A DNA stretch of 64,000 nt from Lachnospiraceae bacterium UBA7050 (GCA_002493905.1 DLAJ01000002.1:40577-104576), one strand, 5' to 3'; shown: positions 8,711-18,633, numbered from the stretch's first letter. The notes: generated by a model not told the origin, from the sequence alone. Made by a program: numbers and translations.

Positions 8711-9931
8711 ATGAGAATATTACATATTAACAGTATGATTAGCGGCAGCACAGGTCAAATTATGCGAGATTTGGCACAATTCTGTTCAAAAGATGAAGTG
8801 TATGTTTCTTATCCGGCATTTGATGGGATAATCAGAGGGGTACCTCGGTCATTAGTCATAGGAAATAGAGTTGATACTTTTATTCATCATTGTTTGGGAA
8901 GATTGACAGGGTTAAATGGTCGATTTTCTTATTTCACCACTAAAAAGTTTTTGTCACATATAACAAAAATTCATCCAGATATTATCCATTTACATAACCT
9001 GCATAACTGCTATATAAATTTAGGATTATTATTTGATTATATTAAGAAAAATAAAATTGCGGTGATTTGGACGCTACATGATTGTTGGGCGTTTACAGGT
9101 CAGTGTGCCTATTTTGATATGTTTGGGTGTGAAAAATGGAGATCGGAATGCGATAATTGCCAACAATTATTTCGTTATCCCAAAAGCTGGGTTGATCATA
9201 CAAAGCAGATGTATAGGTATAAAAAAAAGAAATTTATAGGTATAGATAATTTGGTTGTTGTTACACCTTCTTTATGGCTTGCAGGGCTCGTCAAGGACTC
9301 TTATTTGGGTACATATCCAATTAAAGTAATTAATAATGGCGTTGATTTGAATATATTTAGACCTATGACTAATAAGTGGAGCCGCTATAAAACAAACGGA
9401 AAGTTTCTGATACTAGCAGTTGCTTTTAAGTGGGATAAAAGAAAAGGTTTCGATATATTAGTTGAAGTTTCCAAAAAGATGGATAAGAAAAATTATCAAA
9501 TGATCGTGGTAGGAGTTAGTGCAAAACAGAAGTTAGAGTTAGATAAAAATGTTATATGTATTGGCAAAACAAATAATCGGGAAGAATTGGCTAATATTTA
9601 TTCGACGGCAGATGTCTTTATAAATCCAACAAGGGAAGAAAACTTTGGTATGGTTAATATAGAAGCCTTAGCTTGCGGAACACCAGTTATTACTTTTAGG
9701 TCTGGAGGGGCATCAGAAGCGATAGACGATACTTGCGGAATTATTTTGGAAGAAAAAAATAGTATGGCAATATTGAGAGCAATTAATGATGTGAGAAAGA
9801 AAGATTATAAAATTTTGGATTGTGTTAGACAAGCAAACAAGTTTGAAAAAAATAAGGTGTATAACGAGTATGTGAATTTGTATAAAGAGATATTGGAAAG
9901 GAATAGTCATGATTGTGTTGGAGTTACATAA
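8711..9931 (+). CDS. GT4 family glycosyltransferase
   Basis: 406 residues. The N-terminal half carries WTLHDCWAFTGQC, followed by a Cys cluster (CEKWRSECDNC) common in a subgroup of capsule GT4 enzymes. The C-terminal half has INNGVDLNIFRP and NFGMVNIEALACGTPVITF, the GT4 donor-binding E-x7-E motif. ATG 8711 is preceded by a weak GAGG. The gene overlaps the start of the fucosyltransferase-like gene by 23 bases, so they are translated together. Confidence 0.88.
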   Translation: MRILHINSMISGSTGQIMRDLAQFCSKDEVYVSYPAFDGIIRGVPRSLVIGNRVDTFIHHCLGRLTGLNGRFSYFTTKKFLSHITKIHPDIIHLHNLHNCYINLGLLFDYIKKNKIAVIWTLHDCWAFTGQCAYFDMFGCEKWRSECDNCQQLFRYPKSWVDHTKQMYRYKKKKFIGIDNLVVVTPSLWLAGLVKDSYLGTYPIKVINNGVDLNIFRPMTNKWSRYKTNGKFLILAVAFKWDKRKGFDILVEVSKKMDKKNYQMIVVGVSAKQKLELDKNVICIGKTNNREELANIYSTADVFINPTREENFGMVNIEALACGTPVITFRSGGASEAIDDTCGIILEEKNSMAILRAINDVRKKDYKILDCVRQANKFEKNKVYNEYVNLYKEILERNSHDCVGVT

Positions 9932-10796
9932 TAATATTGGGATGGGAAACCAATTCTATTTGTATGCATATGCATATGCGTTATCACGGAGAGAAAAACA
10001 AGAAATAATTATTTTTTCTAGAATGAACGAACCCACACGAAAATATGTATTACATCTATTTAATATAGGTAATAGCGTTACAAGATGTTATCGCTTGGAT
10101 AAGATACAAAACAGAGTAATTTGGAAAATGTTATCAGGTGCTGGAAAGTATTTGCATATCTTATTTAAATGGAGATTTTACTATTATAAAGAAAGTAAAG
10201 GTGATAATCGAAAATATCAAGAAATTCCTAAGGGGTTACATAATTATTGGATTGCGGGGAATTTTGAATGTCATAGATATTTTGATGAATATCGCAGCGA
10301 TCTAATAAAGCAGTTTCAATATAATGGAGTAATTTCAGATAAAATAAAAAAATGGATTAATATCATTGATAAGGATGCCGCTTCTGTGGCATTACATATT
10401 AGGCGGGGGGATTTTAAAAGATTAGGGCGAAGTGTACCTATAAAATTTTATGAAGATGCAATAACTTATTTTAAAAGTTTAGGCGGGGAACATACTTTCT
10501 ACTTGGTAACGGAAGATATGGAGGTAGTAAGTTATTTCAAAGATTGTCCTTCAGTTAAATATATCCATGCGCTTGATTCAGAGAATAGGGATATAGAAGA
10601 GTGGTTATGTTTGTTGCATTGCAAGGATCACATTGTTACTAATAGTACGTATTCATGGTGGGCGGCATACTTATCAGAAAAAGAAGGAAAAAGAGTTATA
10701 ACAATTTCTCAGAGTTTATATGAGAAGTTGGAGAACACAAAGGGAGGATACGAGGAATTTTACTTGTCAGAGTGGATGCCTCTTGAAGAGAGATGA
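9909..10796 (+). CDS. GT11 alpha-1,2-fucosyltransferase-like enzyme
   Basis: 295 residues. NNIGMGNQFYLYAYAYAL at the N-terminus is the G-N-Q element of GT11; HIRRGDF (around residue 160) is the HxRRGD GDP-binding motif; NSTYSWWAAYL near residue 240 is the third conserved motif. By family these enzymes transfer L-fucose (or occasionally another sugar from a GDP donor) to a galactose O-2. Its presence suggests a host-like fucosylated surface glycan, but no GDP-fucose synthesis gene is in the window. ATG 9909 has GGAAAGGA upstream inside the preceding gene; its stop overlaps the next ATG as ATGA. Confidence 0.87.
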   Translation: MIVLELHNNIGMGNQFYLYAYAYALSRREKQEIIIFSRMNEPTRKYVLHLFNIGNSVTRCYRLDKIQNRVIWKMLSGAGKYLHILFKWRFYYYKESKGDNRKYQEIPKGLHNYWIAGNFECHRYFDEYRSDLIKQFQYNGVISDKIKKWINIIDKDAASVALHIRRGDFKRLGRSVPIKFYEDAITYFKSLGGEHTFYLVTEDMEVVSYFKDCPSVKYIHALDSENRDIEEWLCLLHCKDHIVTNSTYSWWAAYLSEKEGKRVITISQSLYEKLENTKGGYEEFYLSEWMPLEER

Positions 10797-11680
10797 ACTA
10801 CAATGTTGTCATGCCGATTATATATGCTGATGTATATCTGGCAAGAATTAATATAGGGTATATTTTTGAATATTTAATGCCACGTAAAATTGTGATAATA
10901 GGAGAAAAAAGATTAGAAAAATATTTTGAATTAGATAATATTGAGTTTATAAATGAAGATATAGTTTGTAATGGTATGACACTAAACAAAATAAGAAACT
11001 TAGTGGAGAATAAAACGCACAATCCTCAGCGAGCAGGCTGGTATTTCCAACAATTTTTGAAAATGTCATATGCAAATATTTGTAATGAAGAGTATTATCT
11101 GGTTTGGGACGCGGATACAATCCCTCTTAGACAGATAACTTTTTTTAATGGAAAAAAACCTTATTTAGATTTAAAAAAAGAATATAATAGAAATTATTTT
11201 ATTACGTTAGAAAAGCTTTTGGCACTAAAAAAGGAAATTAAAAAGTCCTTTGTTTGTGAACATATGATTATAAATAAATATATAATGTTGGAGTTGATCG
11301 ATGAAATTGAAGCAAGACATAAAGTAAATTATTATGAAGCTATTATAGATTGTATAGATGAAGATGCAGTCAATCAGTCGGGGTTCAGTGAGTTTGAGAC
11401 TTATGGAACATTTGTCTTAAAGAAGCATAAAGAAGCATATGCTTTGCGAAATAATAAAAAGTCATTGCGGCATGGGAAAAGATATTTGTTAACTCCAAGT
11501 GCAGAAAGCTTGGAATGGGCGTCAAGAAGTTATTGGATAATATCGTTTGAAAAGAGCGATACAATATCGCCTTGGGCGAAGACTATTGCAAAAAATGATT
11601 TAATTAAAAAGATTCCGCTAAAAATAGTTGTTTTTATAGAAAGAGTAGCGAAATTTATGCATGTAAGTGATATGGATTGA
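10793..11680 (+). CDS. DUF6492-like putative glycosyltransferase
   Basis: 295 residues. PIIYADVYLARINIGYIFEY at the start, followed by a GWYFQQFLKM segment and YLVWDADTIPLR, a DxD motif as in GT-A type enzymes that handle a nucleotide sugar with a metal. I associate this pattern with the DUF6492 family found in capsule loci. Cytoplasmic, no membrane helix. It overlaps its upstream neighbour by ATGA and runs into the next gene. Substrate unknown. Confidence 0.75.
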   Translation: MNYNVVMPIIYADVYLARINIGYIFEYLMPRKIVIIGEKRLEKYFELDNIEFINEDIVCNGMTLNKIRNLVENKTHNPQRAGWYFQQFLKMSYANICNEEYYLVWDADTIPLRQITFFNGKKPYLDLKKEYNRNYFITLEKLLALKKEIKKSFVCEHMIINKYIMLELIDEIEARHKVNYYEAIIDCIDEDAVNQSGFSEFETYGTFVLKKHKEAYALRNNKKSLRHGKRYLLTPSAESLEWASRSYWIISFEKSDTISPWAKTIAKNDLIKKIPLKIVVFIERVAKFMHVSDMD

Positions 11681-11723
11681 AGAAATATCAGATTGTGAAG
11701 CTAATGTTAAGGGGTATCGGGGT

Positions 11724-13493
11724 GTGAAACATAAGATAGATAAGAATGAGCTATATTTTATATGTGTGCTGGCGGTGCTTATAATAACTATCTGTATTCT
11801 GTTTATCTATAGACTTTCTGAACAGAAAATGCCGGTAGTATTGTTGGACGAGTTTGGTTATTGGAGCAATGGAGCATTATTTGCCGGACTAGATTGGTCA
11901 GGTATATCACAATATAATTCTTATTATTCATATGGGTATGGAATTGTTCTGTCGGTTCTGATAAGAATTATGAAAAATGGCAATTATTTATATCAGTCTG
12001 CATTATTTATAAATGCGGTAATGGTGTTTGGAATCTTATTTTATAGCTACAAAACAAACATAATATTGTATCCTAATTTAAATAAGATAGTAGGTTTAGT
12101 AATTGCATTTATTATAGCAATCTATCCTAGTAATTCATCCAATTTGCATATTGCGTGGGATGAGTTACTGCTTACGTATTTGTATACATGCTCATTTTAT
12201 ATGTTGGTAAGATTTATTAAAAGTTCAAAATCAAGATACTTCATATTGTGGTACTTAAATATTTTTCTTTTATATATAACACATCAAAGAGCGCTTGGAG
12301 TTGTTCTTATAGGGATATTTTTAGTTGCTATTTTTGTCAAAGCCAGAATGGTATCGTGGAAACAATTATTGCTCTTTATTATAATGTACATGTCTCTATT
12401 TGCGCTTCACCGTTATGTTAAACAGGAAATATTGAATAGCGTTTTGCGAAATAATGAGATGTCAGGAACAAATGATTACCCAAGTATTATTTCACATGTC
12501 ATAGAATGGTTTAATATAGAGGGGTTAACAAGAGTTTGCCGCTGCATAATAGGAAAGATTGGATATTTGATTATTTCAACATGCGGATTATTTGGTATAT
12601 CTGTATGGTGTGTTATACAAAAGATTGTTAACAGTATACAAAAAAATAAAATGCGTTTTTTATCACAGGATAGATCAATAGTCATTGAATTATATTTATC
12701 TGGTTCATTATTAACAACGATTTTAATAGCAAGTATTTTCACGTTGAGTAATAATTCAAGGATAGATGGGCTTACTTATGGAAGATATGTAGAATGGTGT
12801 ATTGGTCCATGGATATTAATTGCACTAGGAAAAATGTGTTCAGATAAAATAAAGAAAAAAGTAGTTCTATACAACATTGTAGTATCTATAATTGTGATAC
12901 TAGCTGTAACAAATATTTATTATAAAAATCAAGATTGGGAAGAATATGCTTTTGTTTGTGCGCCTGTATGCTTTGTCTTTTATCGACTCTGTAGGGGGTA
13001 TAATTATCTATTGCCTGCTTTGCAAGTAGTAATATCAATTGTAGCATTTTGCTCTATGATGCATATTAGTAAGAGGACACGAGTGCGAGAAAACATTATT
13101 TCTATGATGGGTATTATTTTGTTTTATATAGTTCTCGGGAAAATGATGATTGATAGAGTTCTTGAATCTAATTATCGAAGTGAAGTTGTAATACAAATGT
13201 ATAAAGAAATTCAGATGCTAGATGATGAAGCAGATGTACTTTTTATAATGGACGACAAGCAAACAATATGGTATGTCGCGGATTTGCAAATTTTGGCAGT
13301 GGATAAGAAGGTATATTCAATTAATGAAGAAATGAAAAATTTTTCAGAACCGTTTTTTTTAATTCTAGATACCTACTCGGAATATGGAAAAGAAATAAGC
13401 GCTAATCTATCACCTTTGGTCACAAATTGGCAAATTTCTATGTATTATATTGATCAATTAGAATATGATTTTGAGAGAAGGCGAAATGAATAG
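11724..13493 (+). CDS. Polytopic GT-C-like membrane protein of the polysaccharide island
   Basis: 589 residues from GTG 11724, chosen because AAGGGG lies 9 bases before it; an in-frame GTG at 11667 overlaps the previous gene. About 11-12 hydrophobic segments and a soluble C-terminal tail. LLDEFGYWSN and SYYSYGYGI match motifs in the GC-richer gene at 2266, so the two are paralogues with very different base composition. A role as a polyprenyl-phosphate-sugar transferase or polysaccharide polymerase is possible (inference). Confidence 0.72.
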   Translation: MKHKIDKNELYFICVLAVLIITICILFIYRLSEQKMPVVLLDEFGYWSNGALFAGLDWSGISQYNSYYSYGYGIVLSVLIRIMKNGNYLYQSALFINAVMVFGILFYSYKTNIILYPNLNKIVGLVIAFIIAIYPSNSSNLHIAWDELLLTYLYTCSFYMLVRFIKSSKSRYFILWYLNIFLLYITHQRALGVVLIGIFLVAIFVKARMVSWKQLLLFIIMYMSLFALHRYVKQEILNSVLRNNEMSGTNDYPSIISHVIEWFNIEGLTRVCRCIIGKIGYLIISTCGLFGISVWCVIQKIVNSIQKNKMRFLSQDRSIVIELYLSGSLLTTILIASIFTLSNNSRIDGLTYGRYVEWCIGPWILIALGKMCSDKIKKKVVLYNIVVSIIVILAVTNIYYKNQDWEEYAFVCAPVCFVFYRLCRGYNYLLPALQVVISIVAFCSMMHISKRTRVRENIISMMGIILFYIVLGKMMIDRVLESNYRSEVVIQMYKEIQMLDDEADVLFIMDDKQTIWYVADLQILAVDKKVYSINEEMKNFSEPFFLILDTYSEYGKEISANLSPLVTNWQISMYYIDQLEYDFERRRNE

Positions 13494-15030
13494 AAAACAA
13501 ATAGCCACTAAAAGTAGCATTATAAGTGTGAGTATGCAATTACTGACAATAGCAGTCACATTTATAATCAGAAAAATATTTATATGTTATATAGGAATTG
13601 TTTACTTAGGACTCACTACAGTTTTGACAGATGTATTAAATATGCTGTCATTGTCTGAATTAGGAGTGCAAAGTGCTATAGTCTTTAGATTATATAAACC
13701 ATTGATAGACAATGATCAAAAGACAATCAATGAGATAATGTTATTGCTAAAAAGAATATATAAAGCGATAGGGCTGTTTATTTTTGGGACAGGTGTGATA
13801 TTATTACCATGCTTAAAATATATGATTAGCAATGTTAATATCTCTAATCAGGCAATTTATCTTTCATTTGTTATTTTGCTTGTAGCTACATGTAGTTCAT
13901 ATTTTTTATCATATAGACGAGCCTTAATATACGCGGATCAAAAGCATTATATTATCTCACTTGCAGATGGAATTGTTTCCATATTATGTGGTATTTTGAG
14001 AATTATAATTATTATTGTGTTTAATAGCCTTTATTTTTATCTGTTTGTTTCGCTTGTTCAAAATATAGCATCCAATATACTTTTAGAACGCTACTGTAAA
14101 AAACATTATAGGTGGTTGCGCACTCAAGGAGAAATAAGGAGTGCATTAAGGAGAAGTATTTATAATGACACTAAAAATGTGTTTGCTAGTAAATTGGCCG
14201 GCTTTGTATATGGTTCAACGGATAATTTGATTATATCAGCATTTATCAGCACAGTTATGATAGGTTATATCGGAAATTATAAAAGTGTTACAAATGTTAT
14301 AAAAATAGTGATGAATTATATGTTTTTGCCTATACAACCAATGATTGGAAATTATTTAGAAACCGAGAAGAAATCCGCGTCACGTATACTGTATGATAAA
14401 TATTTGTTTATAAGATATATTGTGGCTTGTGTCCTTTTGATTCCGTTATTATTACTAACTCAGGGGATAATAAAAGCTTGGTTGGGAGCACAATATTTGC
14501 TAGAGTGGGACATCATATTTTTAATAATAACCGATCTGTATTTTTCCTGTATTCAAGGACCGGCAGGAGAGTATATTACTGCGTTGGGATGGTTTCGATT
14601 TGACAGAAATATAAGCTTGATTGGAGCTGCTGCTAATTTATTATTTTCGCTGAGTTTGATTCATGAATGGGGGATAAAAGGGGTGCTGATAGGTACAATC
14701 ATTAGCCAAATGATAATGTGGCAAGGGAAAGTGTTTGTGATTTTAAATAAATTTTTTCACTTTTCTAAAAAAGAGATAATAAAAAATTATTTGACAGAGA
14801 TTTTTAGAATATTATTATTTGGAATCATTTTTATAACTTGCAAAATCATTTTGGAGTGTATCAATCTGCCGGATAGTATTTGGGGATTGAGTTTACAGTT
14901 TGTTTTAATTGAAGTGGTGGTGGTTTTGCAGATAGTTCTTGTTCACATGAGATCACGTAAAAGAAAATATCTTGTCGAATTGTTTTGTGACATAAAAGAA
15001 ATGCTGGAGTCTTTTAGGTTAAGCATATGA
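13486..15030 (+). CDS. Wzx-type oligosaccharide flippase
   Basis: 514 residues from ATG 13486, preceded by GAGAAGG and overlapping the previous gene by 8 bases. Twelve or more hydrophobic segments, an Arg/Lys-rich N-terminus and the early ITFIIRKIF / LGLTTVLTDVLNMLSLSELG segment of the polysaccharide-transport (PST/MOP) family. These proteins flip undecaprenyl-linked repeat units across the membrane. Position at the end of the GT genes supports a Wzx/Wzy-type pathway. Strongly AT-rich. Confidence 0.87.
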   Translation: MNRKQIATKSSIISVSMQLLTIAVTFIIRKIFICYIGIVYLGLTTVLTDVLNMLSLSELGVQSAIVFRLYKPLIDNDQKTINEIMLLLKRIYKAIGLFIFGTGVILLPCLKYMISNVNISNQAIYLSFVILLVATCSSYFLSYRRALIYADQKHYIISLADGIVSILCGILRIIIIIVFNSLYFYLFVSLVQNIASNILLERYCKKHYRWLRTQGEIRSALRRSIYNDTKNVFASKLAGFVYGSTDNLIISAFISTVMIGYIGNYKSVTNVIKIVMNYMFLPIQPMIGNYLETEKKSASRILYDKYLFIRYIVACVLLIPLLLLTQGIIKAWLGAQYLLEWDIIFLIITDLYFSCIQGPAGEYITALGWFRFDRNISLIGAAANLLFSLSLIHEWGIKGVLIGTIISQMIMWQGKVFVILNKFFHFSKKEIIKNYLTEIFRILLFGIIFITCKIILECINLPDSIWGLSLQFVLIEVVVVLQIVLVHMRSRKRKYLVELFCDIKEMLESFRLSI

Positions 15031-15085
15031 GTGAGTAAGTTAATAAAGGTTTGAGCAGAGAATTATTGTGCGGAAAGGATTACAT

Positions 15086-16114
15086 ATGATTGTAATTGTC
15101 TTTGCGTGGATAATACTAATTTTAATTGGGATAAAACCGGCAGAAGAATGTTTCAATGTGGGATTTGGCAGGACAAATTCTATGGCCTTAAGAGGAATCT
15201 GTTCTATTGAAATTATGTTAGGGCACATTGGATTAGCAACGGGTTCCGTGATATTGTATCCAAATAGAAAAGCGGGCGTTTTGGTTGTTGGTATTTTTTT
15301 TGCCCTTTCTGGGTACGGTTTAATGTATAGTGTATCAAATAAACCACATTATCTGTCGAACTTTTTTAGAAAGAGAATATTGATTAACTTGCTGCTGCCG
15401 GCATATATTGTTTTTATTGCGGGAGAGATCACTAGAAGTATCTTAGGCGAAGAAGGTACAGAATTAGCGAATGTGGCAGAAATAATACCATTTTTTAGAG
15501 AGACTAATTGGTATGTATGGGAAATAGCTGGTTTATATATTTGTTTTTTTATTTGTGCTATGATTGATAAAAGTTTAATAAAGAGTCATTACTATTTGGG
15601 AATTGGAACATTGATATTTGTTTGTATTGCTTTTGGCATGGGAATAGATAATCCGTGGTATGGAAGTACATTTTGTTTTTGGGTTGGAATTTTGTATTAC
15701 ATAAAGAAAGAGGTTTTTATAAAATGGTTTGTCAGTAATCATTTTCTATTAAAGATGTTTGCATGCGGCGCGCTTTTGCTAATGGCAATTGTCTGCTTTT
15801 TTCTGTATGGAGGAATTGTTGGAAATCTGATCGCACGAAATGTTGCATCAGTAGTTTTTGTAATCCTCGTTCTTATGTGTCTGCATAGGTATAGCATTGG
15901 TAATGCGGTCTCTGGATGGTTAGGAAAATATTCTTATGAGATATATTTGATACATCCTCTTTTGATCAAGATAATGAGGCCATGGATTAGGAACGATGTG
16001 ATTTATGCATGGGCAGTTATTGCAAGTACCGTCTTGATTTCTTTTGTATATGGAGAGGTCTTGAGGAAAATTATGAAATATGGAGATCGGTTATGGATTT
16101 GTAAAACGAATTGA
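15086..16114 (+). CDS. Acyltransferase 3 family membrane protein
   Basis: 342 residues from ATG 15086 with GGAAAGGA just upstream; an in-frame GTG at 15068 is less likely. The signature is ALRGICSIEIMLGHIG, the Arg ... His pair of Acyl_transf_3, followed by about 9 further hydrophobic segments. Members O-acetylate or otherwise acylate surface sugars at the membrane. It ends the intact part of the island; a polymerase candidate other than the GT-C protein is not seen. Confidence 0.85.
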   Translation: MIVIVFAWIILILIGIKPAEECFNVGFGRTNSMALRGICSIEIMLGHIGLATGSVILYPNRKAGVLVVGIFFALSGYGLMYSVSNKPHYLSNFFRKRILINLLLPAYIVFIAGEITRSILGEEGTELANVAEIIPFFRETNWYVWEIAGLYICFFICAMIDKSLIKSHYYLGIGTLIFVCIAFGMGIDNPWYGSTFCFWVGILYYIKKEVFIKWFVSNHFLLKMFACGALLLMAIVCFFLYGGIVGNLIARNVASVVFVILVLMCLHRYSIGNAVSGWLGKYSYEIYLIHPLLIKIMRPWIRNDVIYAWAVIASTVLISFVYGEVLRKIMKYGDRLWICKTN

Positions 16115-16222
16115 AAACAAAAGCCGGCAGTATTTGAACTTAATTGAGCCACAATATAAAATAGAAAAGGAATGCTTCAAGTCTGTCACAAAGAAACAAT
16201 TGATAGTGAGCCTGCGCTAAAA

Positions 16223-16865
16223 TGCATGTTTACTTGAGGCGGAGCAATACAAATATAATAAAAGAAACTGTCAGGAATCATATACCATTTGTGTGAGGGA
16301 TGCTATAAGGAACTATCCATGTTGGATTATGATATGCAAAATCAGGAGGAACTCAACAACATTATTTTTTTTGGAAACAGTATCTCTGATCAGGGACAGC
16401 GTTAGTTTGGGATATCGCTGTTTTCATGCAAAATATGCAAATGTAGATTGTGAAAGTATAGAGAAATTAGGGGAGGCATTCGGGAATACTTTTCAATACT
16501 TAAATGATTTGGAGCCGTTTAGCCAAAAAACGCTGTATAAAAAACACAAGGGCGGCATAAAAAATTTTGACCTCGGAAGAAAAAATATTGCGTTGTTTCT
16601 TTTGTATAATAGAACATCAGAGGACGAGAAGGTCAGGATTCATAAAGAAAAAGAGGATAAAAAGTATGATGGAATAGTCGGGCTATATAAGAGATATAAT
16701 ATTGAACAAAAAGTCTTGAATGAAGTAAAAGAAAAAGTAAGCGAAATAAAAGAGCTGTTAAGGGTGTTAAGCGCTGGCAATGGGGAGTGGGTAAAGGCTT
16801 TTAGGGTGTTATTCAATTACGCATTAAAAGAAAAAGGCTGGGGAGATAAGGTGGAAAATCTTTGA
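16223..16865 (+). pseudogene. Decayed AT-rich gene, at least two frames
   Basis: From about 16242 one frame encodes a coding-looking stretch (containing LSMLDYDMQNQEELNN and IIFFGNSISDQGQR) that stops at 16405. An adjoining frame open to 16865 then gives a Lys/Glu-rich sequence (LGRKNIALFLLYNRTSEDE ... KEKVSEIKELLRVL). No good start or ribosome site exists for the second part. I read it as a frameshifted gene remnant with the island's AT-rich composition. The family is not recognised. Bases 16115-16222 hold nothing I can identify. Confidence 0.45.
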
Positions 16866-16980
16866 TATTGTAATAATTTTATTGCAGTTATCGCGCCGAC
16901 AATGTGAAATATTTTTAGGGCCGGTATACCAGAGGCATGAAAGCAGTATGTAGAGCCATATCAATGCAGTTTTCCACTTG

Positions 16981-17016
16981 CCGCAAAGCACAACTGATCT
17001 GTGTTGCACTTTGCGG
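16981..17016. other. Long hairpin, possible terminator
   Basis: CCGCAAAG (16981-16988) pairs with CTTTGCGG (17009-17016), with an inner CAAC/GTTG stem. No T run follows. It lies between the decayed island end and the Rpn remnant; the rest of 16866-17121 shows no gene. Confidence 0.45.
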
Positions 17017-17121
17017 CGGAGCAGTAGATGCTGTTTGGCGTTAAATGGTTGTTACAACGAATCGTGCGGCACATTCCGAGTTGTGAGTAAGAAGCCTGCC
17101 AAATGATTTCTGCATGTATGC

Positions 17122-17600
17122 TCAAAGTTTCGTCCGCTCAGCCTCGAACTGTGCCAGTTTTGCCTTGAGAGCAGCTTCGCGCTGCTGGTATTCGGCTATG
17201 AGCTGCCGATCTTGGGCTTCGCGCTGTTGGTACTCGGCTATGCGCTGCTGATTTTGGGCTTTACGCTGTTGATACTCGGCTATGCGCTGCTGATGTTCTG
17301 CTTCAAGCTGCTGATATTCGGCTATGCGCTGTTGATACTCGGCTTCGCGCTGCCGCCACTCTTCCTCAAGGCGCTTTTTAGTGGCCGCTGCTTCCCATTG
17401 GCGGCGTATTTGCTCGGCAAGTTCGCGGTTTTCTAAGACGATATCAAGGGCGTCGGCGACTTTTTGGTATAAAGGATCATCTTCTGTAACCATATAAAGT
17501 TTTGTAACAATCATAAAAAAATTCTCCTATGTAGTGGCGCGGAAGACGGTAGCCTTGAGGCGGGGATCATGCCGTCAGTTTGCTTTGTTTATAGGCGCAC
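17122..17600 (-). pseudogene. Truncated, nonsense-mutated partial copy of the Rpn-family gene
   Basis: Reading on the minus strand, about 17600-17520 aligns with the neighbouring gene just before its FRATTW segment. The TGG of that Trp is TAG here, and an in-frame TGA also occurs upstream. The remaining open frame (17514-17122, 130 codons, ATG preceded by AGGAGA) encodes the shared KVADAL ... ENRELAEQIRRQWEA region and then 7-residue EYQQRIA-type coiled-coil repeats. All of the nuclease domain is missing. The fragment could still be translated as a small coiled-coil protein, but homology on both sides of the stop argues for a remnant of a tandem duplication. Confidence 0.75.
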
Positions 17601-17636
17601 AAAATGGATGCTCGTTACTTGTGGCGGGGCGTTTGA

Positions 17637-18554
17637 CTAGGATTGCCGCTCCGCCTGTTCCGTCTCGAACTGTGCAAGTTTTGCTTTCAGAGCAGCTTCG
17701 CGCTGCAGGTATTCAGCTTCGCGCTGCTGGTATTCGGCTATGCGCTGCTGATCTTGGGCTATGCGCTGCTGATACTCGGCTTCGCGCTGTCGCTGTTCTT
17801 CCTCGAGGCGCTTTCTTGTGGCCTCCGCTTCCCATTGACGGCGTATTTGCTCGGCAAGTTCGCGGTTTTCTGAAATCAGATAAAGAGCATCGGCGACTTT
17901 TTGAAATAAAATATCTTCTTTTGCAATCATATAAAACTCCTCCCATGTAGTGGCGCGGAAGGCGGCAGCCCAGAGATGAAGGAGGTGCCGTCTGTCCGCT
18001 TTGTTTGCAAGCCCCGCCTGCGTCAGATCAAGAACCGAGAGGCGGAACTTAGTGGTGTAAATGGTGTGTGTATGCTGCTCCGTCAGATAATAGTGGCTGT
18101 AAAACTGTTTTGGCATTCCGTCCAGACTGAAGTTTAGGATTCCGATATGGTGAACAGGGAGGACGGAAAGATAATCCTGCCCTTTCGAAACATTGTCAAA
18201 GCTCCTGCAGAGATAGAACAGGGAGCGTTCCGGCCAGTTATGCTCGTTTTTGACCTGCATTTCCAAATTGAGAATCTGTCTGTTATTCAGAATCAATTTG
18301 ACGTCTAGGATGTTACCTTTATCCGTGACGACCGTACCGGGATCTATAGTATTCGTGATAGCGACGGAGTGGATAGCGTCAGGAGGCAGGCTGAGCAGGC
18401 TGCTAAGCAAAGCGCACAGAATATCCTCATTTTTTTGAAGGAGGATTTTGAATAGATAGTCGTTGGTGAGGGTGAAGGCTAATTTTCCTGTCCGCTTTTC
18501 TAAAGGAACATAGACCAATGGCGTATGAAGAGAGATATAGGGTGGTTTAGACAT
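17637..18554 (-). CDS. Rpn family recombination-promoting nuclease/putative transposase
   Basis: 305 residues from ATG 18554, which has AAAGGAG before it; upstream in-frame codons lack such a site. LTNDYLFKILL at the N-terminus, DVKLILNNRQILNLEMQV (the D ... ExQ core of PD-(D/E)XK nucleases) and PERSLFYLCRSF are characteristic of the Rpn/PDDEXK family. The C-terminus has REAEYQQRIAQDQQRIAEYQ heptad-like repeats encoded by 21-bp DNA repeats. E. coli RpnA-type proteins are DNA endonucleases; some long-standing annotations call them transposases. A truncated copy lies immediately downstream. Confidence 0.83.
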   Translation of the reverse strand: MSKPPYISLHTPLVYVPLEKRTGKLAFTLTNDYLFKILLQKNEDILCALLSSLLSLPPDAIHSVAITNTIDPGTVVTDKGNILDVKLILNNRQILNLEMQVKNEHNWPERSLFYLCRSFDNVSKGQDYLSVLPVHHIGILNFSLDGMPKQFYSHYYLTEQHTHTIYTTKFRLSVLDLTQAGLANKADRRHLLHLWAAAFRATTWEEFYMIAKEDILFQKVADALYLISENRELAEQIRRQWEAEATRKRLEEEQRQREAEYQQRIAQDQQRIAEYQQREAEYLQREAALKAKLAQFETEQAERQS

Positions 18555-18633
18555 GAAAGTTCTCCTTTCGGGAAATGAAAAAAAAGAATAAATAGAAACG
18601 TACAGAATGGTATGAACTACATGGAGAAAGGAT

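Noticed and set aside
17180..17350. Regular ~21-bp repeats, CRISPR-like at first sight
   Set aside because: There are no unique spacers; units are contiguous and encode 7-residue coiled-coil repeats in frame.
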